From Struthidea cinerea (taxonomy: Eukaryota; Chordata; Aves; Passeriformes; Corcoracidae), in assembly GCA_013397865.1 (NCBI GenBank), contig VZTI01001986.1:124001-188000 (forward strand): a stretch of 64,000 nt of DNA, in the 5' to 3' direction. Position 1 is the first letter of the stretch, and every line of letters begins with the position of its first letter. Below, piece after piece: positions 1 through 12,300 of the stretch. The notes beneath the pieces were generated by a model that did no database searches, was not told the DNA's origin, and saw only the letters and a list, made by a program, of their open reading frames with translations. Position numbers and translations under genes: made by a program.

Positions 1-2816
1 CATACATATACAATACAAAAATCTACATTTATTCTTTGAATCCCAGTATTTTTTCTCAAAATCACTGTAACGATGTGTCAAGATGGATTCATTGTATTTT
101 GGCCATAATTCAGTTTGTGTGATGATATTCTTCCCACTAAAACTTCCACGTCAGTAGTACAAAGACATTTAAGGCCGTAGCTTAGTCCTAAAATGTGTGC
201 CAGGCCACTATTTTTAATCAGTATCTTCTGCATATAAAGAAATACTATGATTTTTTCCCCCAAACCTGAAAGAACTTAGATTCATTACATTTTTGTCAAC
301 ATTTTATTTAATTTGATTTTCTGGCAGTTTTTATTTAGGAAAAGAGTCTATATGTGACTCTTAACATTTTCCCTCAAGACACATTCTTTGAAGATATTTT
401 ATTAAATGTAGATATGTTTATGAATAAGCAAATAGTCTTTCTCAGACTAGAATTTGTTCACCACACTAACATTCTCAGATCCATGTTTCAATGGAATTGC
501 TTTTAATTTAGAAAGAGTAAATGAATTTTAAAAATACCGGGTTTACTAAATTAGTATTTTTTGAAAGAGATTGTTTTTAATTAATTAAAAAGGTCTTCCT
601 TCTATTTTTAAGTAGTAGCCAAGTTCAGCAATTTAAATGCTAGCGCAGATATTAAGGGAAGTCTGCTCTCATATGTAGCTGCAGCTCTGGTAGGAGAGCG
701 GAGACCTTGTGAGGGAGCACACTTTTAAAAAGTGTCTGAAGCAATTTGAATACGATCTGTGAATGACTTCTCAGTGGATTAGCCCCTAACCTTTAACTTT
801 TGTGACATTAGTCACATCTCATCTTGACATCTATAATGGAATATTCTCCTATTCAATTGTTTAAAAAATGTCCGGTTTGACTTCCGTTTGACCTCTGATG
901 AGAGCTGAGCTCTTTAAAAGGGTTTAACAGTTGTAGCTTCATTTGCCTTTCTGGAAAAGACTAATGATAGGTGAGAACTATTTCAATGAAGTAGAACAAA
1001 TAAAACAGAAAATACTTCCTGAGATTAAAAATAGTGAAATAAATGATGCTTACTTCCTTCCATTAAATATGTAGAAGTTTTCTATTCCAAGAAACTATAA
1101 AATAATGATTAGGTTCTTCTCTGACCTATGGGGGAAAACCCAAAAAATCCAAAATATTATTACAGGGAAAACCCCAGCACATCTAAAGGAGGAATAAATT
1201 TGGACTGAGAACCACACCGATATTTAGCTCTATGTTATTTCATGCCAAAAAAAAAAAAAAAATCTCAAATTGTATTTCAAAACACCACTCTGCAAACTTA
1301 GTAAGTAATGTATTTAGAAGGATACCTTAAATACGTTAAAGACACATCTGGTTAATGTTATCTCTAGAATCTTGAATGGCCAATGATGAAAGTGTTCATT
1401 ACAAAAAAAGACACCACGATTTTGCATAGCATTTCCCATGAAGACTATGACTGAGGTTCTGGATCCAGAAGTATAAAAAGGATCAGCACCTCTATCCACA
1501 ACAGTTGATCTGTACTGATGAGCAAGGACCTAAAAATTTACCCTACGTTGTCTGGTAGGACAAGAATTTTTCTGTCTTTCATGTAACAGAAAGTATTAGT
1601 TAGCACCTATAATGGCTTATGAAGAGGATATATATTGCTATCCCATTAGTCTTTGCTCCCCCACAGCTGGTGGGATTCGTGTCAATTCAGCTACATTAAA
1701 ATAAAAAGGCAATACAAAACGGCTGATAGAGATGCTTTATTAAGAAATCAAATGCAAATAAAAATCCACATCCCTAATATAGTTGGAGATTGAGCTTGTT
1801 CTTGTTGATTCTCAAGTCCAATGAATGATTTGAAATTTGAATGCCATTGGCATGTGTCACAAGAACCAATATTCTTGGAAAACGTTTTTACTATGATGAG
1901 GACACAGAATTTTTATTGAACTGATTAGAAGTAGTTATTTATTTAAACCAAAGATTATTATATGTGTCTTTGTGTTTCAGTGTCATATGTGATACCATCT
2001 GTTGGGCTGGAAATCCAGCATTTGGAAAACTGTAAGACAGAAAATCCAGGAAATTTTAAAACTTCCTCTGTACTACATTGGATGAGTCCTTCAAAGATAT
2101 TCTTTAAAGAATAAGTGTTTAAAGTAGGTGCCAACTACTGACTATGTACTATGTCTATTATTATTCTCCTTTGGTGAGGAAATCCATACCGGGGACCCTG
2201 CTAATGAGCTCTTTCCTCTAATGCTGCACAGATACTCATAGCAGCTAATAGGATGCTAAAAGTTAATCGGCTTTGCAAATGATCATAAACAGCAATTGAT
2301 TCTGATCTCCTGGGTACTTGTACTGTATTTCAGCAATGACATGTAACTCAGAATACCACAGGGAAACTGGGGCCTTGGAAAACAGATTTATTACATAAAA
2401 CAACTTTCTTGAAGCCTTTGAGCAACAATCTTTCCAGTATGCTTTAACATGAAATCTACTCATTTTTGAGGGTCAGAATTTCTGCCTTCCTCACCATGGG
2501 TTTGTCTTTAGGGTAACAACAAATAACATGCAGATTAACCATTTTCTCTAGGATTGACAGCTCTTAAGTTGTTTGGGTGTTTTCAACTTGAAAATTTTTC
2601 AATCCTTCCTTTTCCTTCTCTCCCTAGAAAAATCTTGTGAAGTAGCAGCTGTCTTAGTGAGTCATCAGAACTAGCATGTCTAGCGTCAATGTTTACTACC
2701 AATCTTCAGATGGCGTAAATCATGATAAAATGGACTGTCTTGGTTTATGCCAAGAAAGAATACATACTGCTATGTAATGCTCCCTATTAATTTAAGAACC
2801 TGTTAGAAGAATCATA
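1..2816. other. Non-coding AT-rich DNA, no gene seen
   Basis: The stretch is AT-rich apparently single-copy sequence. The only simple repeat of note is an A16 run at 1247-1262. Open frames are at most about 66 codons and show no domain, no codon bias and no believable splice context. I see no recognisable mobile element before the CR1 that begins at 2817. It is most likely intergenic or intronic. Confidence 0.7.
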
Positions 2817-2944
2817 AAGAACCATAGAATGGGTTGGGTTGGGTTGGAAGGGACTTTTAGAGGTCATCTAGTCTAAATCTCCTGCACTAAGCATTTCCAG
2901 CTAGATCAGAAACTCATCTAATTTGAAGGAATCTAGGGATGGGG
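2817..2944 (-). mobile_element. CR1 LINE, 3'-terminal fragment (minus strand)
   Basis: Read on the plus strand, the segment opens with ccatagaatgggttgggttg and continues through ggttggaagggac and aggtcatctagtc. This is the reverse complement of the bird CR1 3' end, so the element runs on the minus strand with its 3' tail at 2817. The homology continues to about 2944, where the complement of the CCCCATCCCTGGA region of CR1 is reached. At that point the homology switches orientation (next feature). CR1 is the main non-LTR retrotransposon of birds; this copy is a dead 5'-truncated fragment with many substitutions and indels. The CR1 assignment is firm; the subfamily is not determined. Confidence 0.85.
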
Positions 2945-3120
2945 ACAAACTTTTTGGTAGGGCCTGTAGCTATAGGACAAGGAGTAATGGTTTTAAACTT
3001 GAAGAGGGTAAATTCAAATCAGATAAAAGGAAGAAATTTTTTTACAATTAAGGTGTTGAGACACTGAAACAAGTTGCCTAGAGAGGTGGTAGACGCCCCA
3101 TTCCTGGATACCTTCAAGGT
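2945..3120 (+). mobile_element. CR1 LINE, inverted internal fragment (plus strand)
   Basis: The segment carries the sense-strand CR1 signatures ctataggacaaggagtaatg, ttttaaacttgaagagggta, gagacactgaaacaagttgc and gagaggtggtagacgcccca. It ends at 3120 in the same CCCCAT-CCTGGA-TTCAAGG block where the minus-strand fragment on its left also ends. The two pieces are therefore adjacent parts of one CR1, lying in opposite orientation and sharing about 25 bp. They may be one copy inverted during insertion, or two fragments that happen to abut. Confidence 0.8.
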
Positions 3121-6100
3121 ATAGATCATTTATTAGTCATTAAAGTGTAAGTAAAATGAAACAACAACAAAAAAAAAAAGGAGTAGAAAAGAGTCACTTT
3201 TTACAACTGGTTTCGTAGGCAGTAGGCTATGTGCATCAGCTACAGAGATCAAGATATATATATAGTAAAGTTTTCATTAAATGAGTAGGACTAGCACTTT
3301 TTTGTTTTAGGTGTCTAAGGTATTTTAGTCTAAAGGCAGTAGTCACCTTAATTTTAAGATGGGTAAGTGGGATTTAGGAGCCTTCGTTTCATGCCCACCT
3401 GAATGTTTATGAATACAATGCAAACTGAGGAACTCAAGGGTAGCTGCCTCTGGTTAGAGACCGTTCAGAGCTTGTTTTCAGTATGTAAGACCAGGAAAGT
3501 ATCTTCTATGGGGAGAAAAAATTATCCCTCCAAATGATTCCAAGTCTAGAGGTTCCCTAGGGGTTTTCATAAAGAAGAAAATGTATGCAACTTGTCTGCT
3601 TGTATACAACTATTGTGTCCCACTACGCACCTTCCTTTACATAGGTCTGTGTGTTGGGGACTCTGCAGGATGAAGAACACTGCCTTCAGCCAGTTTTTCT
3701 TTCTAAGGAATCTCTATGGATCAAAACTTCATTATCCAGGATGTACCCAACACAGACCAAACTGGTCCTGTATTTTGATCCCTGGAAGTCACTTCCCTAG
3801 GGAGCGGTGATCTCCCTCCTCCTAGCCACACATCTATTTGGCAAACATGATGTTATGTTGATGTTACTGTTAAATTCCTAACATTTAGGAATTTTGAACT
3901 CTTATTCAGTGCAAGACAATTTCATTGCATGAGGATTTTGACTTTATATTCTATAAACTGCACTTGTTTCCTGAGTGTCATTAAGTGTCTGCCTTGCTCA
4001 TCATCTCCTTTGAAATGCCCTACGGGATCTCAAGTGAACAAGTTTGGGTTTTTCTCTAATCTTTTAAAAAACTGACAATTCTGTTACCGTTTTTGTGATG
4101 TTGCTATTTCCTCAGGAAAAAAGGTATGTGCATTTGAATTGGCTGCCTCCCTATCCATCTGTTAATATCTCTCTCTGTGTTCTCTTCCTAATCACCTTTG
4201 AACATTTCAAACAAATTTGAAAGCAGAAAGTCTAAAAAAGAATTAAATTCCTGCAAGTTTTGTGAAAACAGTCATCTGCCTCTCGGAAAGAGATTTGAAT
4301 TGGCAGTCCCATTGTGGGAAAGACAGATCAAATTCAGACAGATAAGGCTCCTAGATCAGACAGACAGAACTATATATTGCACTCAGACAGATGGCTGGCC
4401 TGCCAGCATGGCAACAAAGAGAATGTGTACTTCAGGATTATCAGCAGCACATGTTAATCTTTTCCAATTGTTGCCTGTGTCCTGCCATGGTTACTGCTGG
4501 AGGAAGGTTTGGGTCATAAAGAACACAAATCCATAAGAGATCGGCCTTCATTAGCTTCACAGCTCACCAGCAAATTGGAAATGTGGGTTTTTTTTTTTTT
4601 CATTTTGTGTTTGCACCAAAGATTTATAAGAAATCAGAATAAGTTTGTATTATTTTTCTTTTCTTAAAGCAAACAACCTTAACAAACAATATTCAAGACA
4701 CAAAAGCACATGGAATCTAACTAAATAACTTCTCCTTCATTTGAATCAAGTTCAGACAAAAAGGGAAACTTATTTCCAGAAATGTATCAGCTAATAATAC
4801 CAGTGCCTTCAGGAAAAAGTAGATACAAAAGACATACTGATGAAGGTGCTGTTTATAACGTGACTTGTATATCCAAATTGTGATGATTAAATCAGTAAGT
4901 CAGCAATATATTTCCTGAGTTTGTACTTCCTACACTGTTGCAACTTCAAGAGAGCAAAATCTTTTTTATAAGAAATTTGAAATCACATTTTCTGCTTACC
5001 TAATATAAAGAATGATGGGTTTCAAGTGCATTGCACAGCTGTTGAGGTAATTATATTTGAGGTTCAGCTTTTTTTTATTTATCGCTGTCAGTCAGTGTTG
5101 CTGCAATACGTAGAAGCCATTGTATGACAAATGAAGACATGGAAGGTAAACTCCTCAGTGGAGGTAATTAAGGTGGAACAGAAAAGGTCTCTTTGCCAGC
5201 AACTCATTTGTCAAACTTGGAGATCACCAAGATCTGCTCAGCCACCCCTTCCTAGTCTTTCCTTTAAGCATTTCTCTTTCACTGAGAAAGAAGGAATACA
5301 GATCTGTCTGTGCTAACATTGTATTGCACATAAGGAATTCCTAATGTCCTCTTGAAGACACATTTTCATCCTTCTTGACTTCACAAAGTGGAATAGACAA
5401 CTTCGTGCAGCACAGGCTCTGACTGATTCCATTCCTGGGATGAGATCTAGTGCTTTTAGGGATGCTGTCCACACCTGGAACTGTCGGCTGTGACAGGCTG
5501 TAGTACATACATGGTATAATGACCCTTTAGAGAATGCAGTGCATAATGGGTGGCCACAGTAAATTAAATGCTCATTAAACATGACCTTATGAAAACTTTT
5601 GATGAAAATACTAACAATATATAAGCTGTTTAAACAGCTTTGCTTAAGTTTCTTATCATTAAATTGATCCCCTGTGGCTGCAAAATAGAGAAAATTTTTA
5701 AAAGTGTAAGATACTCCTTTTGTTTCCAGCTCTGCCACAGATTTCCCAAGTCTATATAAATTGTCTTTGTTTTGTGCCAGCACCCACCCCTAAACTTCAA
5801 GGTCTGTTTTACGGATGCTTTCATTAATGTTTGTAGGGTGTCAGAGATGCCTAACTGATCCTGGAGGAATTAATTATACCTACAAAGACCAAAATAGAGT
5901 CAGGAAAGTAACTGACTGAAAAATATTTGAAGTGTTAACTCATTATTTATACTGTAGAGAGTTTATACTAGACTAATTATTGAACTTCCTTTCTTTTCCT
6001 ACTGCTCGTTATATAAATCACACCACTGCACTCCTTTCAGTTTCCTACCGGAATAATCCTAAACTGTAGAGCTGCAAAGTCCTGGCCCATTAGTAAATCA

Positions 6101-8808
6101 TTCACAAATGTTTATTAATAAGCATTTAAAATGGAGTTTCATTTAGTCTTTGGCTTCCTCCTGAAAGATGAAACATTGTTATGTAACAGGAAATTTTGTT
6201 GTGAATCCTGTGTGGTCCATCCCAGGATAAAAACCTTCTCACAGCTGCTACAAAGACCTGGGTGAAGTTCAGGGTAACGAATACATCATTTGAATTCCTC
6301 TGTGCGTTGACTAACAAGCCAAGTCTTCTACCCAGTGTACACAGGTGGCATAGTGAAAAACCATGGAAAATTCAGGGATGAAAAGTCCTGGCTCTTACTA
6401 AGTCAATTTTCAAAATGCTGTGTTTCAACAGCACGAAGTTCATATTTAAATGTTATGGAAATTCTTTGCTAGGTCTGGTGCAGACAACAAGCTGTTTCCA
6501 TGGAGGGGAATCGCAGTAAAACAGCATGCAGGTGGGGGATGGAAAGGGAAGGGGAATTAGAGAAATCCTTGTTGCCTAAGTTATGTACAGAGGGCCCTCT
6601 GGCTGCAAGGTGTGTGTCACTAACACAGAGAGGAGCTTGTAGAAGTCTGTTTGAATGGAAGAAATAAACAGAAGTGGACTTCAACAACCACCAAGAGAAA
6701 ACAATACCCAAAAATCAGTGATGCAAATAGTAAATAGTAGTTTTCTTCTTGTATCTAGCTGTACATAATGCTAAATTACTGAAAAGATCTAGGAGTGGAA
6801 AAAGCAAGAAATGTAGTTGTGAAGTTTTAATGAAGTTACATCGTTGTAGTTCCAGGTTTTATTCTGTTAATATGCCATGAATAGTGAAATTTTTTTAAAG
6901 TAAAACCCTGCAAACAACGACTTTTAGTGGGGGAATAGAAAACCTCCGAAAAAAAATGTAAATTACTGTGAATCTCAGATACTGTAACTATTTTTCAATC
7001 ACTTGTCAGGTGTTGTAATTACACTCCTTACACTTCATAGCTGTTCACACTGGGACAGTAAAGCTGCCCTCACAAAACAAGACTAAAGGAATTGACCAGA
7101 TCTTGACAAAGAATTTTGGACAAATTCAAATCACAACTAATGAAAGCCAAAGGTGTGACTGAAATGGGAATGCATCACTCTGATCACTGCACTTGATTTA
7201 ACTCAGAACTTCAAAGGAGAGAATTACATGGGAGAATGCAGCACAAAAGCCCTAAAATACCAAAAGAGGTAAACATCTATGAAATACTGAACAGATTTCT
7301 TTTTTCTAGAACCATCTTTCCATTGCATTTCAATTTTATTCCTGTGTTTTCAAGATTTCGATATGGTTTCAGGTGAAATGATAGGTTTTGTATATTTACC
7401 AGTGGGACAATCAGTTTTCTAGTTTTTCATTATGACTTTTTAAAATTTGTTTGACCTTTCATAGAGTGAAGCCAGGTCCAATATCTAAAATTTCCTGGAA
7501 AATATTTGCTAACAGTTTTGATAAAAATTATTTAAATATATAATTTCAAAGAAGTTTTACCAAGTCATCTTCTAATCTTTAAGAAACTTGTATATAATGT
7601 ATAGTATAAGTGTGTAATCAATTTATTACATCTGGTCAGAAGTTTATTTAGTGCCATAAATTTTGTCCAGTAAAATTTGGATGTCAATGCCTACAGAAAA
7701 TATAAGAGATTAAAAAAAAATTTTACAACCCCATAATACTTTCAACAGTTTGATTCTGGGTCCTCCTGAGGTTAAAATCTTGTCCCTGATAGCTTTCCCT
7801 TCCAGGAACATCATCAGCCTTGCCCTGTATTTATGCAGAATTTACCACCAAAAAGTTGTGGCAAGAAGTTCCCTATCTTAGATTCTTCATCTTGTTATTG
7901 AACAGACAGCATCTGTATTTATTTGTTTGTTCCATTTTTCCTTTCCAGAATGTTTGATGTTCCTTAGTTTTCCTAGTGAAAAAGAAGGTAAACAACAGTT
8001 AATATTAACTTCTTGTCACATTTTAAAGATCAAAAAGCTATTGCTTAGACATTAAATTGATACATTAAAATACCATTTATGCCAAACTAAAACTTTGTAG
8101 TGTTGCTCTTTCATTTTTTTAAAGCTGTATTTTAAGCACAGATTCTGCAAAGACTGAAATTTCAAATCCATTTACATTATATTACCATGAGAGAAAATAT
8201 ATCAAATGCTTTGGTAACAAATATTTTTGTTACAGTTGGAGTCCAACAAATCCATGAATGCTTTCTCCCCAAAATTTGCACAGAGCTGAACACAGTACTA
8301 CACATAGATCACTTCTTGCTATTTCAGTCTCTATTACCATTAGCCTATTTTCAGATATGTTCTTCTATTTAGAAGAGAATTTTCGAGATAGACAGCAGTG
8401 AAAAATGGCTGTAAAGAAACTGAATCAAGAAAACATCATAGATAATATAATTTCTTTCCTTAAAATAAAATCAATTTGCTAAGACCGGTGTAAAAGAGTG
8501 TAAAAATGAGTAAAAGAGATCACAAATATCACAATGGAAGGCCCAAATGAATGGAACAGAATTGCTTATGCCTGCATTTCTGAAATAGTGAAAACAGGAA
8601 CACTGCATATTTAAAATAATTTATTCCTCAAAAGATACTTTTCTAACTGGAGGTATTTTACCCTAAAGCCCAGCTACATTTTCTAAACTTCCTAATCTCT
8701 TTCTACAGATCCTGGTCCCTAATTTGAGGTTTTAGAGAAAGAAAAAAAAAAAGAAAGATAAATGGACAATTTTAACTATATAAGCCAACTCTTTTATTAA
8801 GAGACATA
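3121..8808. other. Non-coding AT-rich DNA, no gene seen
   Basis: The stretch is mainly unique AT-rich sequence. It contains an A-rich run near 3165-3179, a loose CAGA/CAGACAGA cluster at 4321-4392, and an 18-bp perfect palindrome at 5623-5640. The longest open frame (5313-5783, minus strand, 156 codons) opens with GTG; its first ATG leaves only 89 codons, and no domain is visible. I could not assign any mobile element here. Confidence 0.65.
5623..5640. repeat. 18-bp perfect palindrome
   Basis: AAGCTGTTTAAACAGCTT is identical to its own reverse complement. It lies in unique sequence with no other structure around it. A palindrome of this length is only mildly unexpected in 64 kb of AT-rich DNA, so it may be chance. 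Confidence 0.6.
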
Positions 8809-8816
8809 TGTCTCTT
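8799..8816. repeat. 18-bp palindrome across the LTR boundary
   Basis: AAGAGACATATGTCTCTT is a perfect inverted repeat centred at 8807/8808, so it spans the inferred LTR edge at 8809. It may be chance, may reflect a palindromic integration target, or may mean the true LTR end differs by a few bases. Confidence 0.55.
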
Positions 8817-9052
8817 TGTCTCTGCCTGCCACGGCTGGCTCGGGGCGAGACCCTGAGCCAGCACAGCAAATAGCAGATCCTAGACCACACTTTAAAAGCC
8901 GGCTAAGCTATCTGTGATTTTCCCTTATTTCTGGCTGCCGGATCCCTCTCTAGGGTGAGACAGCGACATCCACAGAGGGTTTAGTTTGGACCCCCCGGGA
9001 CCCCAGGAACAAAGGAAGGCGAGAACGGAGACGCTGGAGGAAGCTGGAGGTG

Positions 9053-9058
9053 TTTATT
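9053..9058 (-). terminator. LTR polyadenylation signal AATAAA
   Basis: The plus-strand tttatt at this site reads AATAAA on the minus strand, in the context GCGAATAAACACC. It lies downstream of the CCAAT and GC boxes in the same orientation, which is the normal position of the retroviral poly(A) signal in the R region. This ordering fixes the orientation of the LTR. Confidence 0.65.
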
Positions 9059-9117
9059 CGCTCGTCCCCGGCAGCAGTCTGGCTCAAAGCTGCTCGTTTC
9101 TCCCGGTCCCGGGGACT

Positions 9118-9145
9118 GGGGGCGGGGCTTACAGCAACAGCCAAT
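9118..9145 (-). promoter_or_regulatory. LTR promoter motifs: CCAAT box and GC box
   Basis: On the minus strand the LTR reads ATTGGCTG (complement of 9138-9145, a reversed CCAAT box) followed by GCCCCGCCCC (complement of 9118-9127, an Sp1-type GC box). Both lie 60-90 bp upstream of the AATAAA signal at 9053-9058, as expected for U3 promoter elements. I saw no clear TATA box between them and the poly(A) signal. Activity is not shown by sequence alone. Confidence 0.5.
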
Positions 9146-9316
9146 GGGGAGGGAGAGAACCCGGGGCCAGCCCAACACCCCTGGCACCGCAGGGGGGAAG
9201 GGAGAAACCAATACATATTTGTATAGAGATACCATAAACCGAGGGGGTTTTCCCAGGCACAGCTCTGTCCCCCCAAACCCTGGGCTGGCAGGTTTGCCAG
9301 GACACCCCAACAGACA

Positions 9317-12300
9317 TATAATTTTAGACGATTTGAGAATTAGATCAGCTTTAGATCTGTGGCTGTCTGATTAAACAAAAAGGCCAAGACTGTCTTGTGG
9401 AGGAAATGGCTGGATTACACAGAAAACTCTACAGGTGAGGCAGAGTTTACGGAACCCACAAAGCTCAAACAGTAGTAGTTGTGATTAAAGCTGTGGGCCT
9501 TTCCACAGGACCTAAATACACATGAATCCTGAAGGAACATCTGCTGCCAGTTCTGCAGAGTTACTTCCCATACCCTTAAGCATCAGCTATTTGAGTGCTT
9601 ACCATATGCCTGCACCTTTCGTACTTGACAGCTGACATCAAACGCCAAGCCTGAAGTGCCAAGTCCTCGATGCCAAGTTTCAGCAACTTGTCGCAGCCTT
9701 CAAAGAGCCAAGGATGTCTGTGCTTCTGTTAATTGAAGGTCTTTGGTCTTCTCTGCCCACCAGGGCTGCAATCTTCCCTACTCCCTTTAGCCATTGGAAA
9801 AACACTCTTGCTCAGTGCCACCAGCAGTGAATTGCCTTTAAAGTATACACACACTTCATCTTGCAGCAGCTGTCGGCTAAGCTGAGTGTTTTGTGAGGGT
9901 AATGAACCAAAATTTGCAGGGGATTTGGGAGAAAATGATAAATAGTTAAAGGGAATGTTTTTCAACTGTCTTCAGTCAGTTTGGAGACCAGATGTTTATT
10001 TGTTGTGCAAACATTGGAAATGTTTGCTCCTTGGATCATGCTAGTACCTATTTACATAACTAATAATTACATGGGTACACATTTGGCTTGCCCCAATCTA
10101 TATAAAGATAGACAGTAAAAATTCCCTTGTGTGGTACTAAAAGCCACATCTTTTGGTTTGTACAAGTCAAGGTTAAGAAATATAGTAATAGTTAGTATAG
10201 TTCAAAGATTTGAAGACTTTGGTGGCATTAGACGTCTCCTTCCAGTTATTGACAACTAAGAGATTTAAAATTAAATTTATTGTTGAATTGCAAAGTCACA
10301 TTTCCTGCCTCTTGTATTATACAAGAAGTTTTTTTTCCCTGAAATGTAATTTATTCTGTACTAAATAGTCTCTTACCTCAGCTTCAATCTTTAAATATAA
10401 TATAAAATGGTTGCAGGTCAGACTGTGACAGTTCCCATACTCTTGCAGTGACAAATTAAGCTCATTACGCTTATTATTGATGTAAATATTTTAAAGATCT
10501 TTCAAGTTTCTTGACTTCATATAAAGTTCCAAAGACTAAATAAAGATCACAAGTCTAACAGGGACCCATCCTTTGGGTACCACTTTCAAAACCAAGAGAG
10601 GCTGTGAGCCTTTGAAGAGAGGCAAAGGGACGTGAACACTGGAATTCTGTTCAAATCTTCCTGTGTTCAGAGAATCAGGCCAGTGTATCCATTCCCTGTA
10701 GAATGAAGTATCAGATCTGGCTGACTCCATTATCACTTTCCCTTTCAAAACAAACTTGGTCTTTTCTATTATTTCATCATTTTTCTCCATCTTCCAAATA
10801 GTTGTACTAAATTCCATTACAATTGCTGAAATTTTAAGATAGAAATTTATCAAAATTCTACAGGCTGGAAGCTGATCTGTCCAAAGAGTACTTTCCTGTT
10901 ACATTATTCAAACATTCACAAAGTGAAAGATCAGATTGCAAAACGTTCTAAAATCCACTGTTGTTCTTATAAAATACAAAATTTACTCCTAGCTTCCAGG
11001 TAGTTGATGTACTTGCAACTGGTTTGTCTGAGAACACAGACTTAAATAACCTCTTGTAGTGGACTAGAGAGCTAAGAATCAGCAGACATATCTTCATTAA
11101 AGAAGAACATATATTTGAATTTATTGTGTGTCTAAAATACTTACGAGATTATTAAAATCAAATACAATCTGGCAATTATTGTTTACTGTCATAATAATTT
11201 CTTGTCTGAAAAGGAAAGTACAATTCCAATTCCAAGATAAAGGATCATTGTTCTCCCAGAAGTCTGGAAATCAGTAAAATAGGAGAATCTACTGGAAATC
11301 AGGGAAGTGGGAAGGTTTTCTTCTCTGGATGAAGTTATATCATGTTAACATTACAGTCTGTTGGCATTTTGTGTAGTTATATCAGTGACCTGAGTAACAT
11401 GGAAAGAAGGTCCTCTACCTAAGCACTGTAGGAGACTTCAGCTGCCGGTCCTCTCCATGTCCCATCTTCAGTGTATCAGCACGCAGGTGCTGTGAACACT
11501 GAGGTCAAGATTAATTTTTCCAGCTGCAAGTGCTAATTTAACATCTTCCCCGGTCCTTCCAGGCTTGGGGAACAGAAACAGGTACCTTGAGAAGATAGTA
11601 GATGTAATAGGTGGGTTTAATGACCTCCCAGAAATTCAGCCTATATTGCCATGGAAAGGGTTTGCATCTCTCCACTGATCATAGAAACAGCTTTGAGACA
11701 CTTGGCTCCTAATTTAAATATCTCAAAAGGCTTAATTGGAACAAATAACTGTGCAGCTATTAACCTTGAGCAGGATGTAGTCAGGTTACCTACTCCTGGT
11801 TCCCATGTCCTGGCCTTTTTGCTATTCCAGTATAAAGTTAGAACTACAAACTGGGGTAAAATTGGAGTCCTATGAATGTACTGTGTGTTGGTGAGCGGGC
11901 TACTTTAACAAGGAGACCATGAAACAAATCACAAGGCAGTTTGCCTGAGTGACAAATATATTTTTGTGGTTCCTGGTTTGGTCATTCACTTGGACTCGTG
12001 AGAGCCATATCATCTCTTTCTGACAGTTTCTCCTTGTTTGGTCTTTCTGATTTGCTTCTCTGCTAGAAAAGAAATATATTTTAGAAAAATACCTGAAAAA
12101 ATATTTATATAACTAATAAAGTAAATGGGTAGTTAATGGATAGCTCCATCATTTCTAAATAGCTAAAAGCTAAGTTGGCTGTCAGGATAATTTTAAAAAT
12201 CTGGCTTGACATTTTCTAAAGAAATCTCTGTTCAAATTAATGGCCACTACGTGATTGATTGCACCTCAGGTGGATATGGTGGTTAGAGAGTAGAAATCTT

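Larger units (their letters stand above)
8809..9316 (-). mobile_element. Solo LTR of an endogenous retrovirus
   Basis: A sharply bounded 508-bp GC- and CpG-rich block sits in AT-rich surroundings. On the plus strand it starts TGTCTCTTTG and ends CCAACAGACA, which gives TG...CA termini with an imperfect terminal inverted repeat (TGTCTcTTtG against TGTCTgTTgG). Read on the minus strand it has the order expected of an LTR: U3 with a reversed CCAAT box (9141-9145), a GC box (9118-9127), then a poly(A) signal AATAAA (9053-9058), then a GC-rich R/U5. The bases outside the ends are cata and tata, a possible 4-bp target duplication with one mismatch. No internal retroviral region lies on either side, so it is a solo LTR left by recombination between two LTRs. 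Class and family are not determined. Overlapping open frames at 8950-9374 on both strands are by-products of its GC content. Confidence 0.8.

Noticed and set aside
4198..4536. 112-codon plus-strand frame
   Set aside because: It starts with TTG and covers a CAGACAGA-rich patch; no domain or conservation signal is visible.
5313..5783. Longest open frame in the window, 156 codons on the minus strand
   Set aside because: It opens with GTG, the first ATG is at codon 68 (about 5582), and the remaining 89 residues contain no recognisable domain. Overlapping frames and ordinary composition point to chance.
8950..9374. Several overlapping 60-109 codon frames on both strands
   Set aside because: They lie in the GC-rich solo LTR, where stop codons are rare; the proline- and glycine-rich products are composition artefacts.
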